Below the pieces are notes generated by a model. It had not been told where the DNA came from. It did no database searches and saw only the letters and a list, made by a program, of their open reading frames with translations. From the NCBI RefSeq assembly GCF_002909235.1, contig NZ_PHQQ01000003.1, positions 124,001 through 188,000 on the forward strand: a DNA stretch of 64,000 nucleotides. Direction: 5' to 3'. Of the stretch, positions 8,665 to 19,400 are shown piece by piece. Positions within the stretch are counted from its first letter, which is position 1. Each line of letters opens with the position of its first letter. The DNA is from Arenibacter catalasegens (GTDB lineage: Bacteria; Bacteroidota; Bacteroidia; Flavobacteriales; Flavobacteriaceae). The translations under genes were made by a program, and so were the position numbers.

Positions 8665-10092
8665 CTAGGCAATATCCCAAGGCAAGGAATAGGTTTTAAC
8701 ATAGGTATACCCTTTCATCGTCTCTATTACCCCTTCCTTGTACCCCAAACCGGAATCCTTTACACCACCAAAAGGCGTCCATTCCAAGCGGTAACTCGGT
8801 GCTTCGTTTACATTTACGGTACCCGTATCCAATTCCGTAATTACCCTTTGTATGGATGGCCAGTGGTTACTTACCACACCTCCGGATAAGCCATAAGGCG
8901 TATCATTTGCGATTTCTATAGCCTCGTCCAAAGTTTTAAAGCGAATTATCGGAGCAACGGGACCAAATGTCTCTTTGGCCACCACTTCGTGGGCATTTTG
9001 CACATGATCTAATACCGTAGGGGCATAAAGGGCACCATCCCTCTTATGTCCTGCCAAAAGCACTGCACCATTATCTATAGCGTTTTGAACACGTGCTTCC
9101 ATTTCTTTAGCAGATTCTTCAGTAATAACCGTACCCATGTCGTTATCGGCATTATAAGGATCTCCATATTTCAAAGCTTTTACACGTGTTGCCAATTTGG
9201 CTGCATAAGTATCGGCAATACTTTCGTGAACCAAAATCCTTCTAATGGCCGTACAACGCTGAGCGGAATTCTTAAATGTTCCAGACATGGTGACCTCAAC
9301 AGCCTCATCAATATCTGCATCCTCAAGGACCAACAACGCTGAACTTCCCCCTAGTTCCAAAACCAATTTTTTGTAACCAGCTTTAGAGGCTATAATTTTT
9401 CCCACCTTACTGCCCCCTGTAAAGGAAACCATTGTAATTTCAGGATGTATGGTCATCATTTCCGCGGTCGCCTGTACATCTGCTCCATTAATCACATTCA
9501 ACATATTGGGAGGCAACCCACAATCCAAAGCTAATTGAGCAAAATAGTAGGCGGACAAAGGTGTTTTCTCCGAAGGCTTCAAGACCACTGTATTGTTCGT
9601 AGCTATTGCCGGAGCTATTTTGTGCACTACTTGGTTCATGGGGTGATTAAATGGAGTTATACAGCTAATCAGTCCCAAGGGTACACGAGTCGTATAAATT
9701 CTTCTAGGTTTACCATTTTTTGAAACATCACAAGGAAACACCTGGGAGTCATCGTCCAATGTCTTCATAGCTGAAAAACGCAACACATCGGAAACCCTAC
9801 TGGCTTCATAACGGGTATCCTTTAAACAAAGTCCCGTTTCATCTGTAATCATTCTACTAACCTCATCTACCCGCTCTTCAAGGGCATTGGCAATTTTGTT
9901 AAGTATATCATAGCGCTCATAGCGCGTAAGGGTCATTTTGGTGTTTTTGGTATCGGTTAAAACCTTATCCAAGGTTTTTGTATCTATAGAGGCTACCCTT
10001 CCCACCTGCTTCTTGGTATATGGATTATAAATATCGATCCATTCCCCGCTTACTACTTGCTTTCCATTAATTATACTTCCAAATTCGATCAT
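8665..10092 (-). CDS. phnY: Phosphonoacetaldehyde dehydrogenase
   Basis: This 475-residue aldehyde dehydrogenase has the family motifs: oxyanion Asn in PFNHP (about 149), the cofactor segment FTGGSKVG (about 224-231), general-base Glu in LELGGSSA (about 246) and catalytic Cys280 in SAQRCTA. The family alone would leave the aldehyde open, but its place between phnA (19 bases upstream) and phnW (65 bases downstream) identifies it as the enzyme that oxidises phosphonoacetaldehyde to phosphonoacetate. It lacks a signal peptide and is cytoplasmic. Confidence 0.92.
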   Translation of the reverse strand: MIEFGSIINGKQVVSGEWIDIYNPYTKKQVGRVASIDTKTLDKVLTDTKNTKMTLTRYERYDILNKIANALEERVDEVSRMITDETGLCLKDTRYEASRVSDVLRFSAMKTLDDDSQVFPCDVSKNGKPRRIYTTRVPLGLISCITPFNHPMNQVVHKIAPAIATNNTVVLKPSEKTPLSAYYFAQLALDCGLPPNMLNVINGADVQATAEMMTIHPEITMVSFTGGSKVGKIIASKAGYKKLVLELGGSSALLVLEDADIDEAVEVTMSGTFKNSAQRCTAIRRILVHESIADTYAAKLATRVKALKYGDPYNADNDMGTVITEESAKEMEARVQNAIDNGAVLLAGHKRDGALYAPTVLDHVQNAHEVVAKETFGPVAPIIRFKTLDEAIEIANDTPYGLSGGVVSNHWPSIQRVITELDTGTVNVNEAPSYRLEWTPFGGVKDSGLGYKEGVIETMKGYTYVKTYSLPWDIA

Positions 10093-10111
10093 AGTAATGT
10101 TTTAAATCGTT

Positions 10112-11329
10112 CTAGTTAGAAAATCCGTTACTCAAAAAGTGGAATAAATCAAAGTTCCTGCTGGTACCGGATGCCAGTTTATCACTGTATTCAGCATTCA
10201 ATTTCTTATTGAATATCATAGGTACGACTTGACAATGTTCCCCACCGTGTGATCGCAAGCCCTCCTTAACCTTATCCAGCTCATGCCAATCAGGGGTTCT
10301 ACCAATAGTGGTAGCTGCATCTGCCAAGACCACCAAGTCGCCTATTCTATCACCAGGTAATTCGAATTCTTCCACTGCTTCCTCATTGGTCAACACCTTT
10401 TCAATTCCGTCCAGAGACAATAAATAGTCCTTAGCCGCATTTAATTGTGATTTATCTTCAAGATACAGTGTTCCATATCCACCTAAGGCCCCGTGATGTA
10501 CTACATAAGGATCTGTAATAGGTAAAATTACCCTCGTTTTAATATTTTGGGCATCCAAAAGTTGTTCTATAAATTGCACTTTTGGACTGCCATCCGGATT
10601 GGTCTTGGCCTGCATTCCATGATCTGCGGTAACACCGATAATAGCTCCCAATTTATCCAACTCACCCAACCATAGATCAATTTTCGATAAAAAGTCGTTC
10701 GCATCAGCGCTTCCAGGAGCATATTTATGTTGTACAAAATCTGTTGTTGTCAGATACATTACATCAAAATGCTCCCTCTTCAACAATTTAGCTCCGGCCT
10801 CTATGCAATACACAGAAATATAGGGATCGTAAATACCTGGCCTTTCCTTGCCCATTAATCCTTCCTCTACATTTTCAATTCCGTTCTCTTCCAAGGTGGC
10901 CTGATTGGCGAATTCTGCAGAAAAGCAGATTCCATCCAGATTATGGGCCAACATTTTTCGCAACTTATCCTTAGCCGTAACTACAGCCACTTTTCTACCA
11001 TTCTTACTTAGTTCGGAAAGTATGGTCGGCACCTTTAGATACTTTGGGTCGTTCATCATAACCTCCTCCTGTAAGTCGGTGTCCCAATAAAAATTGCCAC
11101 AAATTCCGTTTATTTTAGGTGTAACCCCAGTTACAATAGCCATATTATTTGGGTTGGTAAAAGACGGAATTACACTTTTCACCATTCCCATAGATCCTTC
11201 CTTTATAAATCGCTGCAAATTTGGCATTACGTCCTTGGCGCCTTCATAATACGGATAAGAGGTTCCATCCATACATATCCCAATAATAGTCTGCTTTTGC
11301 TTTGGATAATTTCTGTCGTTAATGTTCAT
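10112..11329 (-). CDS. phnA: Phosphonoacetate hydrolase
   Basis: This 405-residue alkaline-phosphatase-superfamily enzyme shows the PhnA pattern: Asp21 (CMDGTS), Thr58 in SFTNPNN, Asp197 and His201 in TTTDFVQH, Asp236/His237 in TADHGM, and a late His in SHGGEH. These are the expected two-zinc ligands. PhnA hydrolyses the C-P bond of phosphonoacetate to give acetate and phosphate. No signal peptide is seen, so it acts in the cytoplasm, unlike the two lipoprotein relatives in this locus. It lies first of the phnA-phnY-phnW block, 87 bases after the LamG phosphodiesterase gene. Confidence 0.94.
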   Translation of the reverse strand: MNINDRNYPKQKQTIIGICMDGTSYPYYEGAKDVMPNLQRFIKEGSMGMVKSVIPSFTNPNNMAIVTGVTPKINGICGNFYWDTDLQEEVMMNDPKYLKVPTILSELSKNGRKVAVVTAKDKLRKMLAHNLDGICFSAEFANQATLEENGIENVEEGLMGKERPGIYDPYISVYCIEAGAKLLKREHFDVMYLTTTDFVQHKYAPGSADANDFLSKIDLWLGELDKLGAIIGVTADHGMQAKTNPDGSPKVQFIEQLLDAQNIKTRVILPITDPYVVHHGALGGYGTLYLEDKSQLNAAKDYLLSLDGIEKVLTNEEAVEEFELPGDRIGDLVVLADAATTIGRTPDWHELDKVKEGLRSHGGEHCQVVPMIFNKKLNAEYSDKLASGTSRNFDLFHFLSNGFSN

Positions 11330-11416
11330 GTTTAAAAATACTTTGCGTTGAATAATTATTTTGCACTAAAGTACAAAAATTTTACATATAGGAAAATTAT
11401 TGATGTTTAATAATTG

Positions 11417-13069
11417 TTATTTATTACATGATCCGTCAATTAGCGATGTCCCATCCAAACTCCAACTGTCCTGAATTGGAATACACAAATGGGTCAGGGA
11501 TGTTATTACAACATCAACGGTACGCGGTGTATCCCCAAAATTGTCAACCGCTTCAATGGCAGCAACCGTTGCATCTCTCCATACCCCTCCAGATAAAGTT
11601 CCGTGTGCCGCTGCTGGGCTGGAATCAGATATGAGCATACCTGTACCTTCTGTTAATTTCCAATGCCCCTTTAAATTGGCAACCATTGGATGTGTTCCTT
11701 CTAAAACTTTACATTGCCACTCATCTATAGTTTCCGTATCCAACAAACCGTTAAATATCCTCACTTCGGAAATGTATCCATTAAACCTATAAGCACCATT
11801 ACCATCTGCCCCAATGGTAAAAGGGAATGTATTATCTATATTTCCAATAGACGACATATCTGCGCTATTCTTTAAAACACCATCGACATATACTTTTAAC
11901 AGACCGTCCCTATCAAAAGTGGCACTTACTGTATGCCATTGATTATCCATAATTTGTCCTGCCTCAACATCTACCCTATTGCTACCATCCCCCACATTTA
12001 CTTTAAAATTTTTGGTGCCGGGTTTAAATGAAAAAACATATCCGGGCAAAAGACCACTGTCCCAATTCTTCTTTGCTATAATTCCAACGTCAGCAGGTAC
12101 TTTCCCACGAATACGGCATTCAATAGAAAAATCTTGAGAGGCCCCAAAATTGTATGCAGCATTGTCCGGTATCTCCACTATGGTCTCCGAATTAAAATAA
12201 AGCTCAGTATCACTTTCCAAACAGTTGTCGGCAGGAGGCACAATCACCTCTGTGGTTGTTTTGGAAATAATCCCTTTGGGGATTTTATCTCCACTAACAA
12301 TCACAAAAATAGTACGCTCCTCATCGGAATCTCCACCATGGCTTGTCCCAATACCTCCGTGGTCTGTGCTCACCAAAATAGCCCATTCCTCATTGTTGTA
12401 ATTTTCACGACTCCTTAAAGCTTCCATCAGGGCACCAATAGAAACATCCACTGTTTCTATTGCCTGAATGTAATTAGGGTTCCCAATGCTAAAACCCGTA
12501 CCATGACCGGCATGATCCACATCGTCAAAATGAACAAACAGTGCTGTAAGATCCTCAACCCCTAGTTCGGCTACAGCTTTGTTTTTGACATCTACACTTG
12601 AATCTTCAGTATTTCTGGTTATATCCACAGAACCCTGGGAAATTTGATCATTTATAGGATGCCATTGGGACACAGAAACGGTCCTACCTTCAGGATAAGT
12701 TTCTTTTATATATTTAAAAAAATGAGGGTATCTTGTAAAATCGGATCCTGAGAAAGAGTTATCCACTACCTTATGTTTGTCCTGCCAAACTCCTGTAAAC
12801 ATTGACGACCATCCAGGACCACTGGATGTAATTCCCGTATTTCTGGCATCCAAAGAATAGGTTCCATTAGCCATAAGTGCATCCAAATTAGGGGTATTAG
12901 CTGCTGTTATACCATCTGGCCTGCAGCCATCTATTCCAATGATCAACACTTTTTTAGCACTCGCCTCCTTTTTAATATCATGTTCTATTTCTGACGAATC
13001 TTTTTGTGCACAAGACATCATGGATATTGTCAATATTCCAATCACTAATTTTATTTTTGATTTTCCCAT
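11417..13069 (-). CDS. Phosphodiesterase-type lipoprotein with an inserted LamG domain
   Basis: The 550-residue protein has a lipoprotein signal ending at Cys20. Residues about 40-265 carry alkaline-phosphatase-superfamily ligands: Asp47 (IGIDGCRPDG), a nucleophile position that aligns with Ser83 in TSSGPGW, the FDDVDHAGHG metal segment, Asp236/His237 in STDHGG, and His244. Residues about 285-500 form a LamG/concanavalin-like domain (DNQWHTVSATFDRDG, EVRIFNGLL). The last 40 residues (TPRTVDVVITSLTHL, IPIQDSWSLDG) return to the C-terminal strand-helix of the phosphatase fold, so the LamG domain looks inserted rather than appended. Likely a surface or periplasmic enzyme that binds a glycan or lipid headgroup and hydrolyses its phospho- or phosphonodiester. 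Confidence 0.85.
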   Translation of the reverse strand: MGKSKIKLVIGILTISMMSCAQKDSSEIEHDIKKEASAKKVLIIGIDGCRPDGITAANTPNLDALMANGTYSLDARNTGITSSGPGWSSMFTGVWQDKHKVVDNSFSGSDFTRYPHFFKYIKETYPEGRTVSVSQWHPINDQISQGSVDITRNTEDSSVDVKNKAVAELGVEDLTALFVHFDDVDHAGHGTGFSIGNPNYIQAIETVDVSIGALMEALRSRENYNNEEWAILVSTDHGGIGTSHGGDSDEERTIFVIVSGDKIPKGIISKTTTEVIVPPADNCLESDTELYFNSETIVEIPDNAAYNFGASQDFSIECRIRGKVPADVGIIAKKNWDSGLLPGYVFSFKPGTKNFKVNVGDGSNRVDVEAGQIMDNQWHTVSATFDRDGLLKVYVDGVLKNSADMSSIGNIDNTFPFTIGADGNGAYRFNGYISEVRIFNGLLDTETIDEWQCKVLEGTHPMVANLKGHWKLTEGTGMLISDSSPAAAHGTLSGGVWRDATVAAIEAVDNFGDTPRTVDVVITSLTHLCIPIQDSWSLDGTSLIDGSCNK

Positions 13070-13112
13070 TTCACAAGAATTATATTATTTAAAATTAAGG
13101 CCACAAATAATA

Positions 13113-13141
13113 AAGGGAGGAGCGTCCAATGCTCCTCCCTT
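13113..13141 (-). terminator. Intrinsic terminator-like hairpin within the phosphonate locus
   Basis: A perfect 11-bp stem (AAGGGAGGAGC, 13113-13123, with GCTCCTCCCTT, 13131-13141) has a 7-base loop. On the minus strand it is followed by TTATTATTTG. It lies between the double-LamG lipoprotein gene and the LamG phosphodiesterase gene, so it may end or attenuate the susCD transcript before the enzymes. Confidence 0.7.
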
Positions 13142-13195
13142 ATTACAAAAAACTAACTAACTCAATTATACTAACTCAAAAGATTTGTATTACAT

Positions 13196-14923
13196 TTAAT
13201 CAAATAATGCTGCAACTTCTTGAACCGAAAGAGCATAATCATAAATAACCGTTCCTGCTATCTTGCCTTCAAAAAATTGTCCATAATTACTTGTACCATC
13301 CTGCGCCAATCGCAATGGGTTACCACTTTCTGTATTGCCAACAGCGGCCATACTTGCACTGGCAACTTCCTTACCATCTTGAAACATGGTCATATTGGCA
13401 TCCCTATCAAAAACCACGGTCAATAAATGCCATTGGCCATCATTAAAACCGCCATTAAAATCTGTATCTGCTTTTGTTGTCCCATCAGATGTAGCAACAC
13501 GCCAGTTGCTACCTCGGAATGCTATGGTTAACCCTTTATTGGAGGAGCTGCCCCAGTCTTGATCACCAATCATAACCGGATCACTATCAGATGATGTAGT
13601 ATTCACCCAAAAGGAGATAGAATAATCACTATCATGCCTAAAATCCAAATCCGCATCGCTAATTGTTGCGAACTGATTTACACCATCAAAGGTGAAAGCA
13701 GACATATCATTCTCACTACTAATTGTAGCCCCAGCATTAGCCACAGCTATATTCTTAACAGAGCCATCCTGTTTCTTTAACTGTACTCCAGTTAAGGAAG
13801 TGGAAGCGTCGGCGACCTGTTGAGCAGTCAAGGCGTAATCATAGATAGAAATCTCTCCAATGTTACCTTCAAAGAATTGACCATAGGCGCCAGTACCATC
13901 CTGCCCTACGCGAAGTGGGTTTCCACTGGCTGTATTGCCGATTCCCGCCATACTCGCAGATGCAACTGAAGTACCATCCTGATACAGGGTCATGCTGCCA
14001 TCCCGATCAAAAGTCGTTACAATATAATGCCAATCCCCATCATTAAAGCTGCCATCATAATTGGTATCGGCTTTCGTTACACCATCCGATGTTGCAACAC
14101 GCCAATTGTCGCCACGGAAAGCTATCGTCAATCCTGGATTGGAAGAGTTGCCCCAGTCCTGATCTCCTATCATTACCGGATCACTATCGGTAGAAGTAGT
14201 ATTTACCCAAAACCCTATAGAATAATCACTGTCATGCCTAAAACTCAATTCAGGAACATCCAATATCTCTACTTGGTTATCCGCACCATTAAACTCTACT
14301 ATTGAACCATAGGCAGCATCCTTTACTCTTGAAGTCACCTTTTCATCAATAGCCAAAGGAATAGTTTCTCCCGTACTCTTCTTTAAATAAACAAAAGTAT
14401 CTATGATTGCATTTGGATCAAAAAACTTCGCTTTCTTAATTTCAAAATTCACGGCCCCTATGGAGCCATCCGTATATAAAATATCAAATTTAAGGGTAGT
14501 TTTATCCCCTATTTCCAATAGATTAAGTTCCTCTAAACTAGATACAAAACTTTTGGACTTAAATTTATCGCCAAAAGTTGGAAAATCTGTTAAGGTTTCC
14601 AAGACAGATAAGTCTGTACCCAGGAGCACCTTTATTTCAGAAGGTAATTTTGAAGTAACTATAGCTAAGTCTATAGACTGACCCTCGGCGTATGATTCTT
14701 TGAGCAACGGATTATAAGTCAATTCGGCTAATTCCTCCTCTGTATAGTCCAACCCCGTATTCGGGTTGGTGTGATATACATAAAATTCGAAGTTTTCCAA
14801 ATACCTTTCATCTGCCCATCCTTCTCCTCTATCTACCGTACAACCAATAAATAAAATGAATATTGGAAACAGTAGCGCAAAGGCTACAACCTTGAAGTTC
14901 TTTATATTTTCTATATTTTTCAT
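13196..14923 (-). CDS. Surface lipoprotein with tandem LamG domains (SusE/F position)
   Basis: This 575-residue protein has a lipoprotein signal ending at Cys28 (ILFIGC). After about 170 residues of unrecognised N-terminal sequence it carries two LamG/concanavalin A-like domains, about residues 205-370 and 405-570. They repeat with an exact 200-residue period (for example FRHDSDYSI and MIGDQDWG occur in both), which indicates a recent internal duplication. It follows SusC and SusD at a 20-base gap, the place of SusE/SusF-like ligand-binding proteins. Its expected role is binding the target molecule at the cell surface. No catalytic motif is seen. Confidence 0.85.
   Translation of the reverse strand: MKNIENIKNFKVVAFALLFPIFILFIGCTVDRGEGWADERYLENFEFYVYHTNPNTGLDYTEEELAELTYNPLLKESYAEGQSIDLAIVTSKLPSEIKVLLGTDLSVLETLTDFPTFGDKFKSKSFVSSLEELNLLEIGDKTTLKFDILYTDGSIGAVNFEIKKAKFFDPNAIIDTFVYLKKSTGETIPLAIDEKVTSRVKDAAYGSIVEFNGADNQVEILDVPELSFRHDSDYSIGFWVNTTSTDSDPVMIGDQDWGNSSNPGLTIAFRGDNWRVATSDGVTKADTNYDGSFNDGDWHYIVTTFDRDGSMTLYQDGTSVASASMAGIGNTASGNPLRVGQDGTGAYGQFFEGNIGEISIYDYALTAQQVADASTSLTGVQLKKQDGSVKNIAVANAGATISSENDMSAFTFDGVNQFATISDADLDFRHDSDYSISFWVNTTSSDSDPVMIGDQDWGSSSNKGLTIAFRGSNWRVATSDGTTKADTDFNGGFNDGQWHLLTVVFDRDANMTMFQDGKEVASASMAAVGNTESGNPLRLAQDGTSNYGQFFEGKIAGTVIYDYALSVQEVAALFD
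13214..14311. repeat. Tandem internal duplication (two LamG units)
   Basis: The two LamG-coding units occupy about 13814-14311 and 13214-13711. They are offset by 600 bases (200 codons) with strong identity at nucleotide and protein level. Confidence 0.85.
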
Positions 14924-14943
14924 TATACTGAATTTTAAGTGTA

Positions 14944-16437
14944 TTAATCTTTTAGTAGCCAGATTACTTGATCCCTATCATCTACCTCTGCACCAAATTG
15001 CGCTCTAAGGGCAGCCCGATAATTATCCCTATTTTCCGTATCCTCCGAACTTGGATAGGTCCAACGTATTGGATACTTCGTAATGCTATTTTCATCCGAA
15101 AATATATAGGTCGGCACTCCTGTTCTTCTTGTGGTGAAAAATGATTCCTGGTTAGAATTTTCTGCAAAAGATAAATACTTTTGCTCCAAAATTCTTTTTA
15201 ATCCGGCCGCCCCTGTAATATAAGGTTGTTTAGCCGTCAAATAGTTCGAAATTTCAGCTGCATCCACACTATAGAATTCCATAGAAGCAGTTATTCCATT
15301 ATCATAATGCGTTTTGGCATCTATAGACGCCCATCCTCTATGTGCCGCTTCTGCAATATGCAATTCTTGTTCCCAATAGCTCATGAAAATTCCCGGCTGG
15401 CCCACATAATTCCAATATTTATCAAAATGTGGGAAGGAGAAATCACCGTCCAATTTTTTAGAAGAATTCACAGTACCATTTGCAGAAATATCAGCACCTT
15501 CATAAGAATCAAAGTCTGCCCGCACCGCCGCCTCATCTGGGTTGACATCCAAGGCATCTTTAGTTGGATCGGCCACTTGCATTAATCTTGGGTCTTCAAA
15601 GGTTTTAAGCATATCTATGTACGTACTTGCATAGACCACCGCATCCCTATAAACAGCTTGATCTGGATTATAGGTCTGTCGAAACCCTTCCTCGTTGGTA
15701 TAGGTCAACTGCGCATTATCTTGCAAACCGGTTAATAGTGGATAAGTCTCTGGATTATTAACGATATTGGCAAAACGCCCTTTAACATTTACTTCAGAAT
15801 CACCTTCCCTTTTACTTAATGAAATCAACATCCTAATGGTATAGGCATTGATTAACCTTTGCCATTGTTTTAAATCCCCCTTAAAGTAAAGGTCCCCTTC
15901 CAATATGGCTCCTGGATTGTTAGTGATAAACTCGCCCAACTCTTGGTTAGCTTCATCCAACCAATTTAAACTTTGAATGTAAACCGATTTTTGTGAGTCG
16001 TATTTTGGGGTAGGATTATCAACCCCCTGCGCCGCTTCACTCAAAGGAATATCTCCCATCCTTCTAGTCATTTCAAGGTAGATATAAGCTTTAAAAAATT
16101 TACCTAAGATGGCATATTCACTTGCACCTACATTTTCCCCCTCTTCCATCATTTTATCTATATTCCTTAAATCGCCATAAGTGAATGACCCACCAAATCC
16201 ACCACTGAAATTTGGCGAAGAAACATTATCTGTTGCAATCCATAAGTGATATTGCATTCGCTCATAAGTATCCCTAAAAGAAGATTCCACACCGGGAGTT
16301 ATTTGCGTGAATATTAAACTCGGCGGAACCGAATTGGGCTGAATGGGATTTTCCCTTAATTCATCGTATTTTAAGCAGCTATTAGCTGCTAAAGATAGCA
16401 GCACTAATAACATTGTATTCCTTAACATATTTTTCAT
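14944..16437 (-). CDS. SusD/RagB-family outer-membrane lipoprotein
   Basis: The 497-residue protein has a lipoprotein signal (LAANSC) and the SusD-like helical pattern, including the segment AYIYLEMTRRMGDIPLSEA in the first third that is typical of SusD-like proteins. It starts 11 bases after the SusC stop, so the two form a translational pair. SusD proteins sit on the outer surface and form a lid on SusC to deliver ligand. The ligand here is inferred from context to be a phosphonate-bearing molecule. Confidence 0.93.
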   Translation of the reverse strand: MKNMLRNTMLLVLLSLAANSCLKYDELRENPIQPNSVPPSLIFTQITPGVESSFRDTYERMQYHLWIATDNVSSPNFSGGFGGSFTYGDLRNIDKMMEEGENVGASEYAILGKFFKAYIYLEMTRRMGDIPLSEAAQGVDNPTPKYDSQKSVYIQSLNWLDEANQELGEFITNNPGAILEGDLYFKGDLKQWQRLINAYTIRMLISLSKREGDSEVNVKGRFANIVNNPETYPLLTGLQDNAQLTYTNEEGFRQTYNPDQAVYRDAVVYASTYIDMLKTFEDPRLMQVADPTKDALDVNPDEAAVRADFDSYEGADISANGTVNSSKKLDGDFSFPHFDKYWNYVGQPGIFMSYWEQELHIAEAAHRGWASIDAKTHYDNGITASMEFYSVDAAEISNYLTAKQPYITGAAGLKRILEQKYLSFAENSNQESFFTTRRTGVPTYIFSDENSITKYPIRWTYPSSEDTENRDNYRAALRAQFGAEVDDRDQVIWLLKD

Positions 16438-16448
16438 CTTAAATATTT

Positions 16449-19400
16449 TTAGAATTGAAAGTTTAAGTTAAATCCATAAGATCTTTGTGAAGGCAATTGC
16501 AACTGGGTATCTCCCGTACTTACGGTATAGGTATCCAAATCCCCAAAGGTGTCGTCCTTAGTCCAATACAAAAGATTTCTTCCTATCAAGGAGATAGAAG
16601 CGGAATCGACAAATGTTTTGTCCAATAACTTGGAAGGGAGCATATAAGTCAATGACACTTCTCTTAGTTTGGCAAAAGTCTTTTCTATTAAAACATTCTG
16701 CCACGCCGCCTTATAACCCCCGGCCCAGGTTTGGTAGTCCACTTTGTAGTTACTTGGCTCAAAGACCCTTGTGTCCGTTACTATATTCCCGTCAGGATCG
16801 TAGGTGGCCTCTCCAGAGACAATGGCTACACCAGCTATTTGCATGGTCTTGGCATCCCCACCATTTACATAGGCGATATTTGAAAGTTCCCTTTCCGGGT
16901 GAATCGCATCAGGGTGGCCACCCGCTCGCCATAAATCCCTTTCATATCTATCGTAAGTGGTTCCACCGAAACGACCATCAATTAAAAAATTTAATGATAG
17001 ATTTTTGTAGGTAAGTGAATTGTTTACACTAGCTGTAAAATCTGCCTGGGTGTTTCCTTGGTTTACAGGAAAATCTGTAACCTTTGGTGTTCCGCTAGAT
17101 TGAATAATCAATTGCCCGTCCGGTGACCTTTCCCATTCAGAATACCAGTAATCACCAATAAGCGCACCAACTTTTGTTCTTCCTTCATTCTCCTGCGGCG
17201 TTCCATCAGGTAATGGAGGTAAAGAAATTAAGTACTCCTTGTTTTTATCAAAATTAACGATCATGGACCAGTTAAAATTGTCGGTCCTTACTGGTGTAGC
17301 GTTGATACTAAAATCCATTCCCCTTCGCTCGGTAGTCCTACCGTTTAATCGGATACCATCATATCCAGAGGCTGAAGAAAAAGGTTGCGTAAAAATTTGT
17401 GGTCCAAATTCATTTTCATAGTAAGAAAAATCAATACCAAAACGACCTTTAAATAATTTCATCTCAAACCCATATTCAAAAGAATTAGTGAATGATGGCC
17501 TTATATTAGGGTTGTCGAGTGTTCCAGGAAAACTTGCCGTTGGAAAATTCCTGTTTCTACCAGTGTCATAAGAAGATACGGCATTATAGGTGTCATCCAG
17601 CGGATCGCTTGAATTCCCAATCTGATCACCACCAACGTTTGCGTAGGCAGTTCTTAATTTTAAATAACTGATTGGCTCTGGCAAGTTAATCATATCACTA
17701 ACAACGGCACTTAGATAAATAGACGGATAGAAAAAGGTATCGTTAGCTTCCGGAAGGGATGAAGATTTATCCACTCTTCCCGTCATACCAAAGAATAGCT
17801 GGTTTTTATAAGAAAAGTCCAAAGCGGAATAAGCACTGTAAACACCCTTATATCTCTTGGAGCTACTAGGTGTCACCTGATCCACCGAATTATTCAAGGT
17901 GAAAATTTCAGGAATGATCAACTGTGTAGTGCTCGCATTTTCCCTTTCTAGTCTAACATACCGTTGGTTGGCACCCAAAGTGCCGTTCAATTGAATTTCA
18001 TCATTGAAAAAGCTCTCATTATAAGAAAGTAAAAAATCCGTATTATTTTCAAAATAACGAGTAGCATTATATCTAAATCGCCCGCCTCTATCCGGAATAT
18101 CATAATTATAGATGTCCTTTGAAATTTCCTCATTATCGGTCAAGGAATAGGAATTTAAGGTAGACCTAACTGATGCGCTTACCTTATCCGAAAGCTTAAA
18201 GTTTGCCTTAAGATAGGTTAAAATGTCGTTTTTTGTCCATGGTTTTTTCCAATAATGAGATAGGATATAAGGATTATTATATCTCCAATTCTCTACGAAA
18301 TTTTGTTTAATCCCTTCTTTACCAGGTAGCCAAATATTGTCTCCATCAAAATTACGGACATCAAAGTTGGCACCTCCCCAAATACTTAAAAGATAAATAG
18401 GCGAAGTTGGTCCATAGGTCCCCCTAATCCTATTGTCCGAATATTGATAGTTATACTGTAATGACCCATCTATGTCAACGGCGTCAGAAAGAATTAGGTT
18501 CCCTCTTAATCTAAAGGTATTTATATCCAATCGCTGTCCAGGAGTGGAGGCCTTTGCATATTTATAGGTATTGGAAATTACAAAACTGCCTTTATCAGAA
18601 CTAGACTGTACGGTTACGTTATTTGAGGTCACCATACCTACTTCCATAAAATTCTTCAAATTGTCCTCACCTCTAGAAATCCATGGGGTAGGTATACGCT
18701 CACCTGTTACTGGATCGATTGGTGAATCGAATTGCTTAACAAGCCTGCCGTCAAATTTGGGCCCCCAAACCGAGTAATCAAAATCGTTAACACCACCGCC
18801 ACCTGCAGCTCCGGTTCCAAACTCATATCTTCCTGTATTTCCAGGACCATATTGAGTTTGACCGTGCGGTATTCGGAGAAAGCCTCCTTGAAAAGTAGTG
18901 GAAGAATTAAAAGAAATTACTGTACCGTCAACGCCTTTACCTGATTTCATGGTGATTTGGATTGCTCCATTGGCGCCCAAAGAACCGTAAAGAGCGGAAG
19001 CTGCTGCACCTTTTAAAACAGTGATGTTTTCAATATCATCTGAAGCAAGATTCCAAAAATCACTATTTGGCTGCGGTACGCCGTCAACAACAATTAAGGG
19101 TTTTTCACCTCTCAAATAAATCTGGGGATCAGAGAAGAAATCTGAGCCATTACTGGTAACCGTAACGCCGGAAATTTTACCTGTTAATGATTCTACCACA
19201 TTCGGGGCTATTGCCTTTTGCAGCGACTCACCATTTACCTCTTGGGTAGCGTAACCCACCCTCCTTTTTTCTTTCCTTATCCCCAAGGCAGTTACTACAA
19301 CTTCCTCCAAAGCATTTCCAGCTATCAAAACAATGTTCAACTTGTTCTGAAGGCCAATTGTAATCTCCTTGGTTTCAAAACCCACATAGGAAACCACCAA

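Noticed and set aside
15226-15585. A 119-codon open frame on the plus strand
   Set aside because: It is antisense to the SusD gene and has no start context or recognised domain.
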